A stretch of DNA of 64,000 nucleotides from Roseococcus microcysteis (GTDB lineage: Bacteria > Pseudomonadota > Alphaproteobacteria > Acetobacterales > Acetobacteraceae): positions 868,001-932,000 of the forward strand of contig NZ_CP061718.1 of assembly GCF_014764365.1 (NCBI RefSeq). The letters run 5' to 3'. The notes beneath the pieces are model-generated. The model worked only from the letters and a program-made list of their open reading frames with translations, was not told the origin of the DNA and did no database searches. The position numbers and the translations under genes are program-made. Of the stretch, positions 17,747-26,270 are shown piece after piece. The first letter of the stretch is position 1; each line of letters starts with the position of its first letter.

Positions 17747-18514
17747 TCAACGGGCCGCGAAGTCGCGGCTGGGTGCGGGCAGGGCGGCGTCCACCAGCGC
17801 CTTGGCGAGCGCCTCGGCGAGGCAGGCATAGCCCCGGTCATTGTGGTGCAGCTGGTCGGGGGCGAGCACATCGCCGGGCGCCACCCCCTCCGCGCGCCAG
17901 GCGCGCATCAGGCGCGAACGCGCGAAGAGCGGCACGCCCGTCTCGGCCGAAAGAATTTCCATGGCGCGATCCATGCGCGCGGCCAGCGGCACGGAATCGA
18001 GACGGGGCGCGCGCTGGTTGTCCATCAGCACCACCCCCACCCCGGCGGCGCGCAGCCGGGCGAGGCCCGTGCGCATGACATCCAGGAAAGATTCCACCGT
18101 GCGGCCGCGCAACACCTCATTGCCGCCCGCCTGCCAGATCACCAGATCAGGTTCATGCGCCAGCACATCCCGGTCGAGCCGCGCCAGCATGTCCTCGGAG
18201 GTCTCGCCGGAGCGCCCGGCGTTGATCACGCGCAGCGCCACGCCCGGCAAGGCGCGGCGCAGCATGGCCTCCAGCCGGTGGGGATAGGCCGCGTGCGGCC
18301 CCGATGCGCCCGCCCCCTCGGTGGAGGATGAGCCCAGTGCCACGATCACCAGCGTCCCGTCGCGCAGATCCACCGGCATGGGCGGCAGCGCCAGGCGCGG
18401 GCGCGGACACTCGGCCGGCACCGCCGAGGGCGGCGCGGCTTGGGCCGGGGCGGCGGGCGGGCCCGCCAGGAAACCGGCTGCCAGGATCAGTGGCAGCACC
18501 AGGCGCTGAAGCAT
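17747..18514 (-). CDS. Secreted SGNH/GDSL-family hydrolase
   Basis: Exported SGNH hydrolase of 255 residues with a signal peptide (MLQRLVLPLILAAGFLAG, likely cut near AQA at residue 26). Block I is GSSST with nucleophile Ser63. Block II is GRSGETSEDML, block III AGGNE and block V DQLHH, so the catalytic set is complete. It is divergent from opgC by 22 bases, and opgC is followed by a paralogue of this gene with degraded motifs. The three may act together on periplasmic glucan or another cell-surface glycan as esterase or acyl-group enzymes; that is inference. An in-frame ATG at 18538 is possible, but 18514 suits the signal peptide. Confidence 0.82.
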   Translation of the reverse strand: MLQRLVLPLILAAGFLAGPPAAPAQAAPPSAVPAECPRPRLALPPMPVDLRDGTLVIVALGSSSTEGAGASGPHAAYPHRLEAMLRRALPGVALRVINAGRSGETSEDMLARLDRDVLAHEPDLVIWQAGGNEVLRGRTVESFLDVMRTGLARLRAAGVGVVLMDNQRAPRLDSVPLAARMDRAMEILSAETGVPLFARSRLMRAWRAEGVAPGDVLAPDQLHHNDRGYACLAEALAKALVDAALPAPSRDFAAR

Positions 18515-18536
18515 TCCTCCACTATAGCGACACTCC

Positions 18537-19700
18537 ATGACCGACGCCACGCAGCTTCGCACGCCCGCCCCCCGTGATTCGCGGGCGGATATCTGCCGCG
18601 GCCTCGCGCTGTGGATGATCATGGTCAACCACACCCCCGGCAACGCGGCCGGCGACTGGACGCTGCGCAACTTCGCGCTGGCAGACGCGACCGAGGCCTT
18701 CGTGCTGCTGGCGGGCTATGCCGCCGCCTTCGCCTATGCCGGCAAGGCCGACCGCCAGGGCTGGCTGCCGGCCGCGGCCTCGGTGGCGCAGCGGGTGGGC
18801 AAGCTCTATGTCGCGCACATCTTCCTGCTGGTGGTCTTCGCGGCGCAGGTGGGCTTCTCGGCCGCGGCCCTGGACCGCGCGGCCTTCCTGGACGAACTGG
18901 CGCTGGACCCCTTCGCCGAGCAGCCCTATCGCGCCCTGCTGGAGGCGCTGCTGCTGCGCTTCCAGCCGCACTTCCTGGACATCCTGCCGCTCTACATCGT
19001 CATCCTGGCGCTGTTCATCCCGGCGCTTCTGCTGCGCGGCTGGCCATGGCTGCTGCTGGGGCTGTCGGTGGCGCTGTGGGTGGGCGTGCGCGCCGCGGGC
19101 TTCAACCTGCCCCGCTGGGAGGAAGGCACCTGGTTCTTCAACCCGCTGGCGTGGCAGCTTCTCTTCTTCATCGGCTTCATGCTCGGCCAGTCGGTGCGCG
19201 GCGCGCCGACGGTGGGCCTGCCGCCGCGCAGCCCCTGGCTGACCGCCGCAGCCCTATTGGTCCTGGGCGCGAGCCTGGCCGCCATGGTGGGCTATAACCA
19301 CTTCTACACCCATCTGCCCTATTGGGCGGCCGAATGGCTCTCCCGCGTGGACAAGCAGTCGCTGCACCCCTGGCGCCTCGCCTCCATCCTGGCGCTGGCC
19401 TACCTCATTGGCCATTTCGTGGCGCGGGACGGGGTGCTGGTGCGCTCGCGCCTCGCCCGGCCCTTCCAGCGCATGGGGCAGCACAGCCTGCCGGTCTTCT
19501 GCGTGGGCATCCTGCTGTCCTTCCTGGCCCGGCTCGCCATCGAGGCCTGGGATGGGTGGGAGGTGCAGCTCGTCGTCAACCTCGCCTGCTTCATGGCCCT
19601 GCTGGGCGTGGCCGTCGTGTCCGAATGGAGCCGTTCGGTCGAGCGCGCGCCGCGCCCCACCCCCAATTCCCCCTTGCCTGCCGGAGCCGAAAAGGCATGA
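18537..19700 (+). CDS. opgC: OpgC-family membrane acyltransferase
   Basis: Inner-membrane protein of 387 residues with about ten helices, matching OpgC, which adds succinyl groups to osmoregulated periplasmic glucans. The N-terminal RADICRGLALWMIMVNHTPG contains the family arginine and histidine (DxxRGxA...NH). Another marker is LADATEAFVLLAGYAAA. The C-terminal tail after WSRSVERAP is short and hydrophilic. Its stop overlaps the start of the next gene by four bases, and an SGNH hydrolase gene starts on the other strand 22 bases upstream. No opgG or opgH lies nearby, so the substrate may not be a classical OPG. Confidence 0.85.
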   Translation: MTDATQLRTPAPRDSRADICRGLALWMIMVNHTPGNAAGDWTLRNFALADATEAFVLLAGYAAAFAYAGKADRQGWLPAAASVAQRVGKLYVAHIFLLVVFAAQVGFSAAALDRAAFLDELALDPFAEQPYRALLEALLLRFQPHFLDILPLYIVILALFIPALLLRGWPWLLLGLSVALWVGVRAAGFNLPRWEEGTWFFNPLAWQLLFFIGFMLGQSVRGAPTVGLPPRSPWLTAAALLVLGASLAAMVGYNHFYTHLPYWAAEWLSRVDKQSLHPWRLASILALAYLIGHFVARDGVLVRSRLARPFQRMGQHSLPVFCVGILLSFLARLAIEAWDGWEVQLVVNLACFMALLGVAVVSEWSRSVERAPRPTPNSPLPAGAEKA

Positions 19701-20467
19701 TCCGCCGCGTGCTTCCCGCCCTCCATCATCTGGCGCGGCCCGTCGCGCTCTCCTGCCTCGCCCTGGCCCTGCTGGCCGCGCCGGCCGCCGCCGTGCCGCG
19801 CAGCTGCACCATGCCGGCCGAGATGCTGGAGGAGGCCCGTCCGCTCCAGGCCGCGCAACGCGCCCTGGAACTCGGCCAGCTTCGCATCCTGGTGCTGGGC
19901 TCCGCCTCCGTGGTCCAGGCCGGCACCGCCGAGGCCGCGACCACATGGCCCTCCCGCCTGGAAGCCGCCCTGGGCCGCCGCTACAGCGAGGCCCGCATCA
20001 GCGTGCTGGTTCGCGGCACGCGCGGCGCCTCGGTCACGGACAACCTCCAGCGCCTGAAGGACGCGCTGCGCGAATACACCCCCGCTTTGGTGCTGTGGCA
20101 GGCCGGCACGGTGGAACTTTCGCGCGGGATGGACCCGCACGAGATGACGGAGGTGATGCGCGAGGGGCTGGAGGCCATCCGCCGCTCCGGCGCCGAGCTC
20201 ATCGTGATGGACCAGCAATATTCCCGCTTCCTGCGGGCCAATGCCAATGTGGAACCCTATCGCGACAGGCTGCGGCTGCTGGCGGCCTCGGCCGGGGCGG
20301 CGCTGTTTCCACGCTATGACCTGATGCGCCATTGGGTGGACACCGGCACGCTCGACCTCGAGCGCGCGGCCCGGGGTGACCGCGCGGCGGCGCTGGAGCG
20401 GCTGAATGGCTGCCTGGGCGAGGCCGTCGCCCAGCTCATCATCAGGGGGCTGAGCGAAGCGCGGTAA
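19697..20467 (+). CDS. SGNH-fold paralogue with lost catalytic residues
   Basis: Exported 256-residue protein with a signal peptide (ARPVALSCLALALLAAPAAA), clearly paralogous to the hydrolase at 17747-18514: both share WQAG, the VVMD/IVMD region and the LFxRxxLMR region. The catalytic set is gone. Block I reads GSAS with Ala70 in place of the nucleophile Ser, block III reads AGTVE instead of AGGNE, and the C-terminal DxxH is absent. It overlaps opgC by four bases, so it is probably made together with the membrane acyltransferase. A binding or scaffold role is more likely than hydrolysis. Its end overlaps the convergent dehydrogenase gene by 26 bases. Confidence 0.78.
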   Translation: MIRRVLPALHHLARPVALSCLALALLAAPAAAVPRSCTMPAEMLEEARPLQAAQRALELGQLRILVLGSASVVQAGTAEAATTWPSRLEAALGRRYSEARISVLVRGTRGASVTDNLQRLKDALREYTPALVLWQAGTVELSRGMDPHEMTEVMREGLEAIRRSGAELIVMDQQYSRFLRANANVEPYRDRLRLLAASAGAALFPRYDLMRHWVDTGTLDLERAARGDRAAALERLNGCLGEAVAQLIIRGLSEAR

Positions 20468-21533
20468 TCACCGCGCGGGTCACCTGCACGGTGCCCGCGC
20501 TGCCGCCCACATCCGCGGTGCGAAGCCCTTCCGCGAAGGCGGTATCCACCGCCGCGCGGATGCCCAGCGCGGCATCGGCCAGGCGCTGACCGCCGCCGCG
20601 CACCGCAAGCCATTCCAGCATCATCGCGGCCGAGAGGAAGCAGGCCGTGGGGTTCGCGATGCCCTTTCCCGCGATGTCGGGCGCCGTGCCGTGGCTCGGC
20701 TGGAACAGCCCATGCGTGTCACCGAGATCGGCCGAGGGCGCGAAGCCCATGCCCCCCACCAGCCCCGCCCCCAGGTCGGAGAGGATGTCGCCGAACATGT
20801 TCTCCATGGGCAGCACGTCGAAATCCCATGGGCGGCGGACGAGGTCGAGCGCCATCGCGTCCACGTAATGCGCGTCATGCCGCACATGCGGATAGCTCTC
20901 GGCCACCTTGGCGAAGAGGGCGCGCATCCAGGCGAAGGCGCGGAACACATTGGCCTTGTCCACCAGCGTGACACGGCCGGGCCGGCCGAGCTGCCCCGCG
21001 CGGTGGTCGGCCAGGCGGAAGGCCATGCGGGCCAGGCGCTCGGTGGTGGGGCGCGTCAGGCGCAGCGTCTCCTCCGCCCAGTCGCTGCTGACCATGCCCT
21101 GGTCCTTGGAGAAGAAGAGGCCCTCCGTGCTCTCGCGCAGGATCACGAAGTCGATTTTCGCCGCGCGCGGGTCCGCCAGGGGCAGCGGCACGCCAGGGAT
21201 CGCGCGGATGGGCCGCACCCCGCCATAGAGGTTCAACCGCTGCCGCAGCGTGATCTGCGGCGAAAGCTCGGTCCCGTCCGCGTGGCGGATGCCCGGCCAG
21301 CCCATGGCGCCCAGCAGGATGGCGTCCGCCCGCGCCGTGCGCTCGAAGGTCTCGTCGGAGAGGTCGGTGCCGGTCTCCTTGTAGGCGAAGGCGCCGGCGC
21401 GCTGCATCGAGAAGCTGAGGCCCACGCCATAGCGCTGGTCCACCACCCGCAGCAGGTCGAGCGTCGCATCCATGACTTCGACGCCTATGCCATCTCCTGG
21501 CAATACAGCGATGTCGTAGCTGTTGGCCAGCAT
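20442..21533 (-). CDS. Isopropylmalate/tartrate dehydrogenase-like protein
   Basis: NAD-dependent beta-decarboxylating dehydrogenase of 363 residues in the LeuB/isocitrate/tartrate dehydrogenase family. The N-terminus has the nucleotide-fold strand IAVLPGDGIGVEVMD. The family signature is NMFGDILSDLGAGLVGGMGF, and SHGTAPDIAGKGIANP is the cofactor loop. LRESTEGLF supplies substrate residues. No leuC or leuD is adjacent, and the neighbours are a Bug-type binding protein and the opgC unit, so a catabolic dehydrogenase of the tartrate type is as likely as LeuB. The start ATG at 21533 is 76 bases from the divergent binding-protein gene. Confidence 0.85.
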   Translation of the reverse strand: MLANSYDIAVLPGDGIGVEVMDATLDLLRVVDQRYGVGLSFSMQRAGAFAYKETGTDLSDETFERTARADAILLGAMGWPGIRHADGTELSPQITLRQRLNLYGGVRPIRAIPGVPLPLADPRAAKIDFVILRESTEGLFFSKDQGMVSSDWAEETLRLTRPTTERLARMAFRLADHRAGQLGRPGRVTLVDKANVFRAFAWMRALFAKVAESYPHVRHDAHYVDAMALDLVRRPWDFDVLPMENMFGDILSDLGAGLVGGMGFAPSADLGDTHGLFQPSHGTAPDIAGKGIANPTACFLSAAMMLEWLAVRGGGQRLADAALGIRAAVDTAFAEGLRTADVGGSAGTVQVTRAVITALRSAP

Positions 21534-21609
21534 GGACCCCTCCCCCTATCTCCGACTTCCAGGCTAGCTTTTCCCGACGAAGCGCCCAAGAGGCTTCTCA
21601 GGAGGAAAC

Positions 21610-22602
21610 ATGACCTTGTCCCGTCGCGGCCTGCTGGCCGCCCCCGTCGCCCTCGCGCCTCTGCATGTCCGGGCCCAGAGTGGGACCCCAGGTGCGGCCG
21701 CGGGCTGGCCCGCCCGGCCCGTGCGCATCATCGTTCCCTTCCCGCCCGGCCAGGCGGCCGACACCGTGACGCGCCTCGTGGCCGACAAGCTCTCCGCGCG
21801 CTGGGGCCAGCCCGTGGTGGTCGAGAACCGTGCCGGCGGGGCGGGTGCGCCGGGGCTGGAGGCCGGGGCGCGCGCCGCCCCCGATGGATATACGCTGACC
21901 GCCGGCACCTCGGGCACGCTGGGCGTGAACCCCTCGGTGCTGGCCCGCGTGCCCTATGACGCCGAGCGCGACTTCGCGCCCATCAGCAACATCGCCATGG
22001 TGCCGCTGATGCTGGTGGCGCATCCGAGCTTCGCCGCGCGCGACGTGCGCGCCATGGCCGAGATGGTCCGCGCCCGCCCGGGCGACATCAACATCGCCAG
22101 CGCCGGCCCCGCCACCAGCCAGCACATGGCGATCGAGCTGCTGCAGATGCGCACCGACCTGCGCTTTTCCATCGTCCACTACCGCGGCTCGGGCCCTGGC
22201 ATCACGGACCTGATCGCGGGCGTGGTGCCGCTGATGATGGACAGCGTGGCCTCCGCCCTGCCGCATATCCGCGGCGGCCGCGCCATCCCGCTGGCCGTGA
22301 CGGTGGCGGGCCGCGTGCCGCAATTGCCCGAGACGCCCACCATCGCCGAGACCATCTCGCCCGGCTATCAGGCGGCGGGCTGGTCGGGGCTGGTGGCGCC
22401 GGCCGCGACGCCGCCCGAGATCGTGGCCAAGATTTCGACCGATGTGCGGGCGGCGCTGGCCGAGCCCGATGTGGTGCAGCGCCTGCTCAACCTCGGCACC
22501 ACGCCTGACCCGGGCACGCCGGAGGAATTCGCGACCTTCGTCCGCAATGAGATCACGAAGTGGCGCGAGGTGGCGCGCGCCGGCAACGTCCGCCTCGACT
22601 GA
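21610..22602 (+). CDS. Bug/TctC-family substrate-binding protein
   Basis: Periplasmic tripartite-tricarboxylate (Bug) binding protein of 330 residues. The N-terminus LSRRGLLAAPVALAPLHVRAQ is a twin-arginine-like signal. The mature domain shows the family stretches RPVRIIVPFPPGQAADTVTR, VVENRAGGAG and GTLGVNPSVL. The start is fixed by a strong AGGAGGAA just upstream. No tctA or tctB membrane genes are adjacent, as is common for orphan Bug proteins, so it may feed a distant transporter or act as a sensor. The divergent dehydrogenase may act on the same ligand. Confidence 0.9.
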   Translation: MTLSRRGLLAAPVALAPLHVRAQSGTPGAAAGWPARPVRIIVPFPPGQAADTVTRLVADKLSARWGQPVVVENRAGGAGAPGLEAGARAAPDGYTLTAGTSGTLGVNPSVLARVPYDAERDFAPISNIAMVPLMLVAHPSFAARDVRAMAEMVRARPGDINIASAGPATSQHMAIELLQMRTDLRFSIVHYRGSGPGITDLIAGVVPLMMDSVASALPHIRGGRAIPLAVTVAGRVPQLPETPTIAETISPGYQAAGWSGLVAPAATPPEIVAKISTDVRAALAEPDVVQRLLNLGTTPDPGTPEEFATFVRNEITKWREVARAGNVRLD

Positions 22603-22610
22603 GGCGGGGA

Positions 22611-22635
22611 ACGCGGGCGCGCCAGGCGCCCGCGT
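22611..22635. terminator. Bidirectional hairpin between tctC-like gene and gloA
   Basis: Perfect 10-bp stem ACGCGGGCGC/GCGCCCGCGT with loop GCCAG, centred in the 42-base gap between two convergent genes. No T-run. Placement supports a shared terminator. Confidence 0.6.
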
Positions 22636-22644
22636 CGGCTGGCG

Positions 22645-23037
22645 TCAGAGGCTGCCGCGCTGGATCAGCTCGATCTTGTAGCCGTCCGGGTCGTCGATGA
22701 AGGCGATGAGGGTGGTGCCGAACTTCACCGGCCCCGGCTCGCGCGAGATCGTGACACCCGCCGCGCGCATCTTCTCGCAGGTGGCGTAGATGTCGGGCAC
22801 GCCGATGGCGAGGTGCCCGAAGGCCTTGCCCATCTCGTAGCTGTCCACGCCGTAATTGTAGGTCAGCTCCAGCTCGGTACCGCCGCCCTCATAGCCGAGG
22901 AAGACGAGGGTGTACTTCCCATCCGGCACATCGCGCCGGCGCAGCTCCTTCATGCCGAGATGGGTGGTGTAGAAGGCGACGCTGCGGTCAAGGTCGCCCA
23001 CGCGCAGCATGGTGTGCAGGTAGCTGAAGCCAGCCAT
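22645..23037 (-). CDS. gloA: Lactoylglutathione lyase (glyoxalase I)
   Basis: Metal-dependent glyoxalase I of 130 residues that converts the methylglyoxal-glutathione hemithioacetal to lactoylglutathione in the cytoplasm. Expected metal ligands are visible: His in YLHTMLRV, Glu in ELELTYN, His in FGHLAIGV and Glu in [26 protein letters not shown] is the typical first-module helix. It lies 14 bases downstream of lpxI on the same strand, so it may be the last gene of the long rpsB-lpx transcript. Confidence 0.95.
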   Translation of the reverse strand: MAGFSYLHTMLRVGDLDRSVAFYTTHLGMKELRRRDVPDGKYTLVFLGYEGGGTELELTYNYGVDSYEMGKAFGHLAIGVPDIYATCEKMRAAGVTISREPGPVKFGTTLIAFIDDPDGYKIELIQRGSL

Positions 23038-23051
23038 GGGGTGTTCTCCGG

Positions 23052-23878
23052 TCAGGGGGTGAAACGCTGGGACTCGACGGCGTAGATGAACAGCCCCGCA
23101 TCGGCGGCGGCCCGCAGGGTCTCGGGCTTGTCGGCGATGACGGTGCCCAGCGCCTCGATGGCGATGCCGCGCAGCCCGGCCGCCACCGCGCCGGCCACGG
23201 TCACGGGGCCGATCACGGGCGCGTCCACGCGCATCTCCTGGCCGATCTTGGGCAGCTTCACCAGCACGCCGCCGGGGCCATCGCGCCGCTGCTCGCCGGC
23301 ACGGGCCAGCAGGGCATCCGTGCCCTCGATCGCCTCCACGCCCAGCACCAGCCCCTGCTGGACCACCACCGCCTGCCCCACATCCTGCGGCGACAAGGCG
23401 GAAAGGACGGCGATGCCGCGGGCGATGTCCTGACGCGCCATCGCATCGGGCTCCGGCCCCGCCACCAGACCGGCCTCGGCCAGGATGCCGCCCAGGATGT
23501 GCATGGGCCCGATGATCTCGAAGCCTTCCTCGCGCAGCAGGTTCATGGCGGCGCGCAGCAGCGTGTCGTCGCCGCTGAAGGCGCTGCGGCCCACGCGCGC
23601 GATGGCCTTGGCCGTCCAGGCATCGGGCAGCAGCGACAGGATGGAGGGCCGGCGCGCGCGCCCGCTGAGCGAGAGCTTGGTGACGCCCTCGGCCCGCAGG
23701 CGGGCGATGATGTTGCCGGCCGCGCCCACGCGCTCGACCATGAAGGGGTAGCCGTCGAACAGCTTGGGGTCCGCGAAGTCGCGGATGCAGACGATGAAGA
23801 CCTCGCCGCCCTTCTTCACCCAGGCATCGGCCACGCGGCGGGGATAGGGCCCGCCCCCGCGATGATGCCGAGCTTCAT
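23052..23878 (-). CDS. lpxI: UDP-2,3-diacylglucosamine diphosphatase LpxI (frame broken at 23854-23858)
   Basis: LpxI hydrolyses UDP-2,3-diacylglucosamine in lipid A synthesis and replaces LpxH in Alphaproteobacteria. From the ATG at 23878 the protein begins [11 protein letters not shown] and then loses frame in a five-base G run (coding strand; C at 23854-23858). One extra G gives [20 protein letters not shown] and a 275-residue protein of normal size. Without it the longest open form starts at 23834 and lacks the N-terminal nucleotide-binding strand. The rest is intact, for example [30 protein letters not shown] and the end IYAVESQRF. The ATG overlaps the lpxA stop (ATGA). Confidence 0.88.
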
Positions 23879-24729
23879 GCCTCTTCTTCCTCCGGCGCGA
23901 TCTCGGCGGCCATGCGGCCGGGACGGATCAGTTCGCGGCGGCGGTCGCGCGCCTGGAGGAAGGCCAGCACCTCCTCCACCAGCGCATCACCGGCGAAGCG
24001 CTGCGCGGCCATTTCCATGCGCTCGGCGAAGATGCCGGGCTCGCGGAAAAGCAGGCGGAAGGCGGCGCGCAGCGCGTGCAGATTGTCGCGCGAGAAGCCG
24101 CGGCGGCGCAGCCCGACGGCGTTCAGCCCCACCAGCCGTGCGGGCAGGCCGAAGACATTGGCGAAAGGCGGCACGTCATTGGTCACGCCCGCGAGGCCGC
24201 CCACCATGGCGTGGCGCCCCACCCGGACCATCTGGTGCACGGCGGCCCCCCCGCCCAGGAAGCATTGCTCGCCCACCCGCACATGGCCGCCCAGCATGAC
24301 ATTGTTGGCGAGGATGACGCGGTCCGCCACCTGGCAATCATGCCCGACATGAGAACAGGCCATGAGCAGGCAGTCATCGCCCACGCGCGTGATGCCTTCG
24401 CCGCCCACGCTGCCGCGGTGGATGGTGACATGTTCGCGGATCTGGCAGCGGGCGCCGACCACGACGCCCGTGGGCTCGCCCTTGTACTTCAGGTCCTGCG
24501 GGGCGAGGCCCACCGAGGCGAAGGCCGAAAGCCGGCTGCCCGCGCCGATGCGCGTGCGCCCCTCGATCACGACATGGGAGAGAAGTTCCACGCCCTCCTC
24601 GAGCACGACATCCGGCCCGACGGTGCAGAAGGGCCCGATGCGGCAGCCCGCGCCGATGACGGCGCCCGGCGCCACCACGGAAGAGGCATGGATCATGGCG
24701 GTGGGGGAGATGCCATCCACGCGGATCAC
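23875..24729 (-). CDS. lpxA: UDP-N-acetylglucosamine acyltransferase
   Basis: First enzyme of lipid A synthesis; transfers a 3-hydroxyacyl chain from acyl carrier protein to UDP-GlcNAc. About 284 residues of left-handed beta-helix built from hexapeptide repeats (VVAPGAVIGAGCRIGPF and on), then a helical C-terminal domain from about residue 190. The catalytic histidine lies in CSHVGHDCQVADR. The start is taken as GTG at 24729, which overlaps the fabZ stop (GTGA) and puts ISPTAMIHASS close to the N-terminus as in homologues. Confidence 0.92.
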   Translation of the reverse strand: MIRVDGISPTAMIHASSVVAPGAVIGAGCRIGPFCTVGPDVVLEEGVELLSHVVIEGRTRIGAGSRLSAFASVGLAPQDLKYKGEPTGVVVGARCQIREHVTIHRGSVGGEGITRVGDDCLLMACSHVGHDCQVADRVILANNVMLGGHVRVGEQCFLGGGAAVHQMVRVGRHAMVGGLAGVTNDVPPFANVFGLPARLVGLNAVGLRRRGFSRDNLHALRAAFRLLFREPGIFAERMEMAAQRFAGDALVEEVLAFLQARDRRRELIRPGRMAAEIAPEEEEA

Positions 24730-25196
24730 CGGTCCCGGATCATGGCGGCGTAGGTGGCCTCGGCGACGACCACGCCGTCCACCTTGGCCTGGGCGGAGAA
24801 CTTCCACACATTCATGCGGCGCTGCGCCTTCGTGACATGGATGAAGAGCTGGTCGCCGGGCACCACGGGCCGACGGAACTTCGCGCCCTCGACCGACATG
24901 AAATAGACCAGCTTGCCCTTGAAGGCCTCGCCCAGCGTGGCGACCACCAGCACGGCCGCGGTCTGCGCCATGCTCTCGATGATCAGCACGCCCGGCATCA
25001 CCGGCTCGCTCGGGAAATGGCCCTGGAAGTGGTTCTCGTTGATCGAGACGTTCTTGATGCCCACCGCGGAGTGGTCGGGCCGGATGTCCACCACCCGATC
25101 GATCATCAGGAAGGGGAAGCGATGCGGGATGGCCTGCATCACCTCCAGGATGCCATAGGCACCGATGGTGGCTGGTGGTGCGTCCTGTTGATCCAT
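24726..25196 (-). CDS. fabZ: 3-hydroxyacyl-ACP dehydratase FabZ
   Basis: Hot-dog-fold dehydratase of 156 residues acting in fatty acid elongation. HRFPFLMIDRV and the catalytic stretch HFPSEPVMPGVLIIESMAQ, with the active-site His and Glu, are complete. The ATG at 25196 was chosen because it gives a normal-length N-terminus (MDQQDAPPATIGAYG). It sits between lpxD and lpxA, the usual place, and supplies the branch between fatty acid and lipid A synthesis. It overlaps lpxA by four bases and is separated from lpxD by four. Confidence 0.96.
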   Translation of the reverse strand: MDQQDAPPATIGAYGILEVMQAIPHRFPFLMIDRVVDIRPDHSAVGIKNVSINENHFQGHFPSEPVMPGVLIIESMAQTAAVLVVATLGEAFKGKLVYFMSVEGAKFRRPVVPGDQLFIHVTKAQRRMNVWKFSAQAKVDGVVVAEATYAAMIRDR

Positions 25197-25200
25197 CCGC

Positions 25201-26253
25201 CTATTCCTTCTCCCCGTCCTTGGCGCCGGCGCGATTCTGCGCGGCAAGCCGTCTCATCATGGTCATGGCCCGCATGGCCTCCTTCACCGGCATGGCGGGG
25301 CTGCCCAGCATGTCGGCGCCGGCCGGCACGTCCCGCATGACCCCGGCCTGGGCGCCGATGCGCGCGCCGTCGCCAATGGTCAGGTGCCCCGTCAGCCCGG
25401 CCTGCCCAGCCAGCGTCACATAACGCCCCAGCGTGGTGGAACCGGAAACGCCCGATTGCGAAACCAGCACGCAGCCGGGCCCCATGCGCACGTTGTGGCC
25501 CACCTGCACCAGGTTATCCAGCCGGGTTCCGGCGCCGATCACCGTGTCGGCGTGGCTGCCGCGGTCCACACAGGCATTGGCGCCGATCTCGACCCCATCC
25601 TCCAGCCGCACGAGGCCGAGCTGGGGCATGGTCACGAAGCGGCCCTCCGGGGTGGGCACGAAGCCGAACCCCTCCTGGCCCACCCGCGCGCCCGGATGCA
25701 GCACGACGCCACGCCCGCAGATGGCATGGCTGATGCTGCTGTGGGCGTGCAGCCGGCAGCCCTCGCCCAGCACCACGCCCTCGCCCACCACCGCATGGGG
25801 GCCGATGACGCAGTCGGGCCCGATGCGCGCACCCTCGCCGATGACGGCATAGGGGCCGACATGCGTGCCCGCGCCGATTTCCGCGCCAGCGCCGATCACG
25901 GCCGTGGGATGGATGCCCGCGGGGGGCCGTGGCGGCGGATGGAACAGGGCGGCCGCGCGCGAGAAAGCGAGGGCCGGGTGCCGCACGACCAAGGCGAGGC
26001 ACCCCTCGGGCACCGCCCCCCGCTGGGCTTCCTGCACCAGGACGGCCCCGGCGGCGGTGCGGCGCAAGGCCGCGAGGTTGCGCGCGCCATCGCAATAGGA
26101 AAGCTGCCCGCGCTCCGCCTCGGCCAGCGGCGCCACGCCCGTGAGGACAAGGCCCGTCTCCACCGTCGCGTCACAGGGTTCGCCCAGCGCCGCAAGGATG
26201 TCTTCGAGGCGCTGGGGCCCCGCCTGTGGGAAGAAGCGAGGGTCAGCCGCCAT
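25201..26253 (-). CDS. lpxD: UDP-3-O-(3-hydroxyacyl)glucosamine N-acyltransferase
   Basis: Third acylation enzyme of lipid A synthesis, 350 residues. An N-terminal uridine-binding domain (about 1-105) precedes a hexapeptide-repeat beta-helix that begins HPTAVIGAGAEIGAG and ends near DMLGSPAMP. The catalytic His lies in VQVGHNVRMG. The C-terminal helix carries RRLAAQNR. It follows ompH by 17 bases in the bamA-ompH-lpxD-fabZ-lpxA order found throughout Gram-negative bacteria. Confidence 0.95.
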   Translation of the reverse strand: MAADPRFFPQAGPQRLEDILAALGEPCDATVETGLVLTGVAPLAEAERGQLSYCDGARNLAALRRTAAGAVLVQEAQRGAVPEGCLALVVRHPALAFSRAAALFHPPPRPPAGIHPTAVIGAGAEIGAGTHVGPYAVIGEGARIGPDCVIGPHAVVGEGVVLGEGCRLHAHSSISHAICGRGVVLHPGARVGQEGFGFVPTPEGRFVTMPQLGLVRLEDGVEIGANACVDRGSHADTVIGAGTRLDNLVQVGHNVRMGPGCVLVSQSGVSGSTTLGRYVTLAGQAGLTGHLTIGDGARIGAQAGVMRDVPAGADMLGSPAMPVKEAMRAMTMMRRLAAQNRAGAKDGEKE

Positions 26254-26270
26254 GGAGCAAGGGGCCGCCC

